A stretch of 9,750 nt of DNA from WHSM01 sp050701635 (lineage in GTDB: Bacteria; Actinomycetota; Actinomycetes; Mycobacteriales; Micromonosporaceae). The stretch's first letter is position 1, and every line of letters begins with the position of its first letter. Where the stretch lies: positions 1-9,750 of the forward strand of contig JBOGDF010000214.1 of NCBI GenBank assembly GCA_050701635.1, read 5' to 3'. The notes under the pieces are model-generated. The model worked only from the letters and a program-made list of their open reading frames with translations. It made no database searches and was not told the DNA's origin. Positions 6,659 to 9,750 of this stretch are shown one piece after another. The position numbers and the translations under genes are program-made.

Positions 6659-6690
6659 GTTATCGACTGATAGGCGAAAACTAGTCTAAC
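6659..6690. promoter_or_regulatory. Candidate NrtR operator in the nadA/nrtR divergent gap
   Basis: The left arm GTTA-tc-GACT (6659-6668) and right arm AGTCTAAC (6683-6690) are inverted repeats of an 8-base half-site, with two extra bases in the left arm and 14 bases between. The strict part is GACT-N14-AGTC. This A/T-rich patch lies between the two divergent starts and includes TAGTCT (6682-6687), a possible -10 of the regulator gene. A palindromic operator is expected here for a regulator beside its target. I did not match it to a remembered consensus. Confidence 0.5.
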
Positions 6691-6699
6691 ATCGGGGAC

Positions 6700-7383
6700 G
6701 TGGTAGCAGACGGTGACGCTGGACACGAGGTACTGGCGGTAGTCCTACAGGTACGCGACGGAGTCCTCGCCGGCCTGCTGTGGCAGCGGGCGCGGCCCCC
6801 GTACCAGGGGAAATGGGCTCTGCCAGGGGGTGCGCTGGGGATGGACGAAGACCTTGGTCCGTCGGTACGCCGGCAGCTCGCCGCCAAGGTCGACGTACGC
6901 GAGCTGTCCCACCTGGAGCAGCTCGACACCAGGGGCGCGGTGGATCGGCACCCGGGCCGGCGGGTGATCGCGACGGCGTACCTGGGGCTGGTGCCGGCGT
7001 CCGTGGATCCTGGCGTGCCCGCCGACACCGCCTGGCATCCGGTGGAGGAGCTCCCGGAGCTGGCGTACGACCACGACGCGATCATCCGGGCCGGGCGGAA
7101 CCGGCTGCGGTCGAAGCTGTCGTACACCAATCTCGGGTTCGCGCTGGCGCCGCCGGAGTTCACGATCTCGCAGCTGCGGGGCTACTACGCCGCCGCGCTC
7201 GGCTACGACGTGTCGGCGACCAACCTGCAGCGGGTGCTGGTGCGGCGCGGCCAGATCGAGCCGACCGGGCGTACCGCCCCGCCCGGGCCGTACGGGGGCC
7301 GGCCGGCGGAGCTGTTCCGCTTCCGTACCCGTCGCCTCGAAATCACCGACGGCTTCGCGGTGCTCCGCCCGCCCCGCGCCTGA
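6700..7383 (+). CDS. nrtR: NrtR-like regulator of NAD synthesis (degenerate Nudix domain plus winged helix)
   Basis: A 227-residue probable transcription factor. Residues about 10-140 form a Nudix fold (QGKWALPGGAL at 36-46), but the catalytic box is lost: the expected RExxEE appears as RQLAAK, so hydrolysis is unlikely. Residues about 145-227 match the NrtR winged-helix region: APPEFTISQLRGYYAAALG, then NLQRVLVRRG, then GRPAELFRFR. Known NrtR proteins sense ADP-ribose or related NAD metabolites through a usually inactive Nudix domain and repress NAD genes. Position supports this: it is divergent from nadA with a candidate operator between. The GTG start has GGGG very close by and a possible -10 (TAGTCT) only 12 bases upstream, so the mRNA may be nearly leaderless. 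An ordinary Nudix enzyme is the alternative but fits the motif loss poorly. Confidence 0.85.
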   Translation: MVADGDAGHEVLAVVLQVRDGVLAGLLWQRARPPYQGKWALPGGALGMDEDLGPSVRRQLAAKVDVRELSHLEQLDTRGAVDRHPGRRVIATAYLGLVPASVDPGVPADTAWHPVEELPELAYDHDAIIRAGRNRLRSKLSYTNLGFALAPPEFTISQLRGYYAAALGYDVSATNLQRVLVRRGQIEPTGRTAPPGPYGGRPAELFRFRTRRLEITDGFAVLRPPRA

Positions 7384-7426
7384 CCCGGCGTCACCCGCAC
7401 CTCAAGGCTTCCGGGGTGAGTCGTCA
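7381..7426. terminator. Weak bidirectional hairpin between nrtR and mshD
   Basis: TCACCC (7391-7396) pairs with GGGTGA (7414-7419), and outer TGAC (7381-7384) pairs with GTCA (7423-7426). Both convergent stop codons lie in the outer arms. The loop is long (17 bases) and internal loops are unequal, so this is a tentative terminator. Confidence 0.3.
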
Positions 7427-8362
7427 GGTCGCGCGGCGGAAGGCGACGTCGGTGATCCACCGTACGAAGCCGAGCTTCTCGTAGAGCCGTACGGCGCGCG
7501 GGTTGGACTCGTCGACGTACAGCATCACCTGGTCCAGGCCGCGCCCGCGCAGGTGCCGTAACCCGGCGAGCGTCAGCGGGACGGCGAGCCCGGCGCCCTG
7601 CGCGTCGGGGTCGACGCCGAGCACGTACACCTCACCGATCGGCTCGTGGGCGTGGTGCTCGGCGCTGCTGGTCTCGCCGTGCACCTTGGTCCAGTGGAAG
7701 CCGAGCACGCGCCCGTCGGCGATCCGCTCGGCGAGCAGGAACCCGTCCGGGTCGAACCACGGCTCGGCCATCCGGACCCGCAGGTCACGTACCGTCCAGC
7801 GGCCCTGGTCGGGGTGGTCGGCGAAGGCGCGGTTGTTCAGCTCCACCCAGGCCTCGTCGTCCTTGCCCGGTACGAAGGCCCGCAGCGCGAAACCCTCGGG
7901 CAGCTCGGGGGCGGGCACCGGCGCGTACAGCGAGCGCCGCATCTGCCACAGCACCCGGTAACGCTCGAACCCGAGGCTCATCGCCAGCGCGCTCGCCGAC
8001 GGGTGGTCGCCGTGCGCCCACAGCCGCAGCCGCCCCGCCGGGTCGCGTTCGGTGGCGACCGCGATCGCCTCGGTCACCAGCCCCCGGCCGACACCGCCGC
8101 GGCGGTGCATCGGGTGCACCACCAGCTCCGCGGACGCACCGGCCACCAGGTCGGTGGTGTCGACGTGGGCGTACCCGGCCAGCTGGTCGCCCACCCGCAC
8201 CAGCAGGTGTACGGCGGGCTGCTCGCCGCCGTGCCGCAGGTGCAGCACCACGTGCTCGGAGAGCGGGTAGACCCCGTCGGCGTCGCTGGCGACCTGGGTC
8301 AGGGCGAGCACCTCGGCGACGTCATCGGGCTCGAGGTGGGTACGGCGATCGATCGCGGTCAC
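7424..8362 (-). CDS. mshD: Mycothiol synthase MshD
   Basis: Catalyses the last step of mycothiol synthesis: acetyl-CoA transfer to the cysteine amine of Cys-GlcN-Ins. The 312 residues contain two GNAT domains, the hallmark of MshD. The first has the acetyl-CoA loop VVHPMHRRGGVGRGL (81-95). The second has VLGVDPDAQGAGLAVPL (247-263) and ends LYVDESNPRAVRLYEKLGF (281-299), a stretch typical of the active C-terminal domain. Length is normal for the family. The start is GTG with a weak AGGG about 9 bases upstream. It lies 54 bases downstream of glnR on the same strand; that gap contains a hairpin, so co-transcription may be partial. It converges on nrtR, 40 bases away. Cytoplasmic; makes the main redox buffer of actinobacteria. 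Confidence 0.95.
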   Translation of the reverse strand: MTAIDRRTHLEPDDVAEVLALTQVASDADGVYPLSEHVVLHLRHGGEQPAVHLLVRVGDQLAGYAHVDTTDLVAGASAELVVHPMHRRGGVGRGLVTEAIAVATERDPAGRLRLWAHGDHPSASALAMSLGFERYRVLWQMRRSLYAPVPAPELPEGFALRAFVPGKDDEAWVELNNRAFADHPDQGRWTVRDLRVRMAEPWFDPDGFLLAERIADGRVLGFHWTKVHGETSSAEHHAHEPIGEVYVLGVDPDAQGAGLAVPLTLAGLRHLRGRGLDQVMLYVDESNPRAVRLYEKLGFVRWITDVAFRRAT

Positions 8363-8398
8363 GGCACGACCCTAGCCGGGCGTACGCCGTCCCCTCCG

Positions 8399-8419
8399 TG
8401 ACCCCGGTTACGCGGGTCA
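8399..8419 (-). terminator. Hairpin at the glnR stop codon, attenuator or terminator
   Basis: TGACCC (8399-8404) pairs with GGGTCA (8414-8419), with inner CG/CG pairs, a GTTA loop and one unpaired C at 8413. The glnR stop (8419-8417) is part of the 5' arm on the minus strand. No T-run follows, so partial termination before mshD is the most that can be suggested. Confidence 0.4.
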
Positions 8420-9151
8420 AACCGTGATGTGCTCGGCGTCGGGGAGCGAGCGGGTCGGCGGCACCACGAACTTGTAGCCGACCTGGCGTACGGTGCCGAT
8501 CATCGACTCGTACTCGGAGCCGAGCTTGGCCCGCAGCCGCCGTACGTGCACGTCGACGGTCCGCGTACCACCGAAATAGTCGTAACCCCACACCTCGCGG
8601 AGCAGCTGGTCACGGGTGAACACCCGGCCCGGGTGCTGCGCCAGGAACTTCAACAGCTCGAACTCCTTGTACGTGAGGTCGAGCGGCCGCCCCTTCAGCT
8701 TCGCCGAGTACGTGTCGGGGTCGATGGTGAGCTCGCCGGCGCGTACCAGGGACGCGTCGGTGTCCACCGTGGAGGCCTTCAGCTTGCCGACCGCGAGCCG
8801 CAGCCGGGCCTCGATCTCGGCCGGGCCGGCGGAGGTGAGCACCACGTCGTCGACGCCCCAGTCGGCGGACAGCGCCACCAGACCGGCTTCGGTCACCACC
8901 GCCACCAGCGGTACGCCGAGCCCGGTGGCGCGCAGCATCCGGCAGGTCGCGCGGGCATCGGCGATGTCGGAGCAGGCGTCGACCAGGAGCAGGTCGGGGC
9001 CGGCGCCGTCGAGCAGCGACCGTACGTCCCGGGGCCCGATCCGTACGTCATGAGGCAGCAGGTCCAAGGCGGGCAGCACAGCGCCGGCCCGCTGGGCGGA
9101 TGCCGGGGTCGTGGTCTGGCCCGGGTCGCTGGTCAGCAGCAGGATGTCCAC
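8417..9151 (-). CDS. glnR: GlnR-type nitrogen response regulator (OmpR/PhoB winged helix)
   Basis: Probable global nitrogen regulator: in actinobacteria GlnR controls glutamine synthetase, ammonium and nitrate genes. The 244 residues comprise an atypical receiver (about 1-122) and an OmpR-type winged-helix domain (about 137-232) with LTYKEFELLKFL (159-170), VFTRDQLLREVWG (177-189) and TRTVDVHVRRLRAKLG (196-211). The receiver keeps the equivalent of the phosphorylated Asp (Asp58, LLLVDACSD) but lacks the paired acidic residues near the N-terminus. The usual switch Lys is replaced (VLTSAGP). This agrees with GlnR acting without classical phosphorylation. LVALSADWGVDDVVL and SAGPAEIEARLRL closely resemble GlnR proteins as I recall them. 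About 13 residues (12-24) look inserted after the first strand. No histidine kinase gene is adjacent. The GTG start has GGGAG 6 bases upstream. The glnR-mshD order also occurs in mycobacteria. Confidence 0.9.
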   Translation of the reverse strand: MDILLLTSDPGQTTTPASAQRAGAVLPALDLLPHDVRIGPRDVRSLLDGAGPDLLLVDACSDIADARATCRMLRATGLGVPLVAVVTEAGLVALSADWGVDDVVLTSAGPAEIEARLRLAVGKLKASTVDTDASLVRAGELTIDPDTYSAKLKGRPLDLTYKEFELLKFLAQHPGRVFTRDQLLREVWGYDYFGGTRTVDVHVRRLRAKLGSEYESMIGTVRQVGYKFVVPPTRSLPDAEHITV

Positions 9152-9374
9152 GGGCTACTCCCGTCCGAGTCAATGAGTGCCGCAGGTGTCGTGATGACCC
9201 TCGGCAGCAGTGGCGGGGGCGAGTCACCTGAGAATATCGAACAAGCCGCGAATCACCGCCGGCTTCCCGGCTGGTGAGCGTGCAAGGTGTCGAAGATCGC
9301 TCTTAACGGGTACGCAAATCGGGCGAACATGCACTGGCGTCGTATCCATCGAAGTTATCTGAGACGATCGGTTC
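9152..9374. other. Divergent intergenic region between glnR and the right-edge ORF
   Basis: 223 bases with lower GC than the genes. Minus-strand TATTCT (9236-9231) is a possible glnR -10, which would give a leader of roughly 70 bases; no matching -35 is clear. No promoter is convincing for the plus-strand ORF. I saw no clear GlnR box (GTnAC/GAAAC pairs). The only strong structure is the hairpin at 9253-9277. Confidence 0.4.
9253..9277. repeat. Bulged 10-bp hairpin upstream of glnR
   Basis: TCACC+GCCGG (9253-9262) pairs with CCGGC (9267-9271) and GGTGA (9273-9277), leaving a 4-base CTTC loop and one bulged T at 9272. It lies between two divergent genes, where no terminator is expected, so it may be an operator, an RNA leader structure or the trace of a small transcript. 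Confidence 0.45.
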
Positions 9375-9750
9375 GTGGTCGATCGTCCTGTGAACTCGGA
9401 GCCCGGAGACGGGTCAGCCGCGCGCCGGCGCGGCCGGCCGCCTAATCCGGGCACCAAGTGGTGGGACGATCTGCGCGACATCGACGTATCGCATCTGGAC
9501 GATTCGCCGGACGCCGCCTGGGGCTCCGGGGAGCCTGCCGCACAGGGCTGGGAGCTGCCGCCGGAGCAGGATTCCGGGCACATCTGGGGCCGCGGCCGTG
9601 CCCGTTCCGGCGGTGACCGGTCCGCCGCGCCCGCGTGGGAGTCACCGCCTCCCGCGCCGTCGCCGCCACCGCCGAGGAACGCTCCGCCGCCGGCCAATCG
9701 CGCCGCGCCGCCGTCGGCGCCCCCGTCGCATCGGGGTACGCGCCCCCAGG
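9375..9750 (+). CDS. Partial proline-rich hypothetical protein, runs off the right edge
   Basis: An open frame runs from 9363 (after a TGA at 9360-9362) to the window end with no stop. From the GTG at 9375 it gives 125 codons; a GTG at 9390 is an alternative, and neither has a strong ribosome binding site. The N-terminus is basic (SAARRRGRPPNPG), then has an aromatic/acidic patch (TKWWDDLRDIDVSHLDD), then low-complexity Pro/Ala/Gly/Trp sequence that becomes strongly proline-rich (PPPAPSPPPP). It looks disordered, like the cytoplasmic tail that precedes a membrane or catalytic domain in many actinobacterial proteins. RRRGRPP resembles an AT-hook core. I do not recognise the family. The mix of Asp, Trp and His makes it more protein-like than the overlapping minus-strand frame. 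Confidence 0.65.
   Translation, partial: MVDRPVNSEPGDGSAARRRGRPPNPGTKWWDDLRDIDVSHLDDSPDAAWGSGEPAAQGWELPPEQDSGHIWGRGRARSGGDRSAAPAWESPPPAPSPPPPRNAPPPANRAAPPSAPPSHRGTRPQ

Noticed and set aside
9388..9395. Single GTTCAC half-site on the minus strand as a PHO box near glnR
   Set aside because: There is no second repeat at 11 bases and it lies inside the right-edge coding frame.
9224..9697. Minus-strand open frame of 157 codons opposite the right-edge ORF
   Set aside because: Gly/Arg/Ser-rich low-complexity product without a family signal, and it would start inside the proline-rich tract; the plus frame is more protein-like, though not proven.
1..9750. Search for mobile elements, CRISPR repeats, tRNA/rRNA genes, toxin-antitoxin or defence genes
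   Set aside because: No transposase, integrase, regular spaced repeats, tRNA-like cloverleaf or defence-type domains were seen; gene content is housekeeping plus one lectin and one unknown.

Overview
High-GC actinobacterial DNA that looks like an ordinary conserved chromosomal region. Mycothiol synthase (mycothiol is confined to Actinobacteria), a GlnR-type regulator, GTG starts, strong G/C bias at third codon positions and frequent GTAC/CGTACG words all point to Actinobacteria. Micromonosporaceae (Micromonospora or a relative) is the best guess, but it rests on general sequence character and not on a marker gene. No insertion sequence, phage gene, CRISPR array, tRNA or rRNA was seen.

Layout, left to right. 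(1) A plus-strand NUDIX hydrolase (20-892) meets a minus-strand secreted ricin-B-type lectin (900-1421) tail to tail, with a perfect hairpin over the junction. (2) A minus-strand high-affinity phosphate uptake operon pstS-pstC-pstA-pstB (5388 down to 1587) ends at a 14-bp perfect-stem hairpin (1532-1561). Its leader carries a clear 11+11 PHO box (5487-5508) and a 16-bp palindrome just before the pstS ribosome binding site. (3) Minus-strand nadA (quinolinate synthase, 5652-6641) ends at its own terminator hairpin. It is divergent, across 58 bp, from a plus-strand NrtR-like regulator (6700-7383) whose Nudix catalytic residues are lost. (4) mshD (mycothiol synthase, 7424-8362) lies 54 bp downstream of glnR (8417-9151), both on the minus strand. 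(5) A 223-bp divergent gap leads to a plus-strand proline-rich ORF that runs off the right edge (9375 to at least 9750).

How it fits together: the window groups phosphate uptake (Pst, probably PhoP-controlled), de novo NAD synthesis (nadA with a probable ADP-ribose-type sensor), the main low-molecular-weight thiol (MshD) and the nitrogen regulator GlnR. The glnR-mshD-pst neighbourhood resembles the known Mycobacterium tuberculosis arrangement (Rv0818 glnR, Rv0819 mshD, Rv0820 phoT), so it is probably ancient synteny. I did not find a convincing new biological system. The most useful leads are regulatory DNA elements (the nadA/nrtR inverted repeat, PHO boxes, the pstS-leader palindrome, the 24-bp inverted repeat at the left edge) and the unidentified right-edge ORF.
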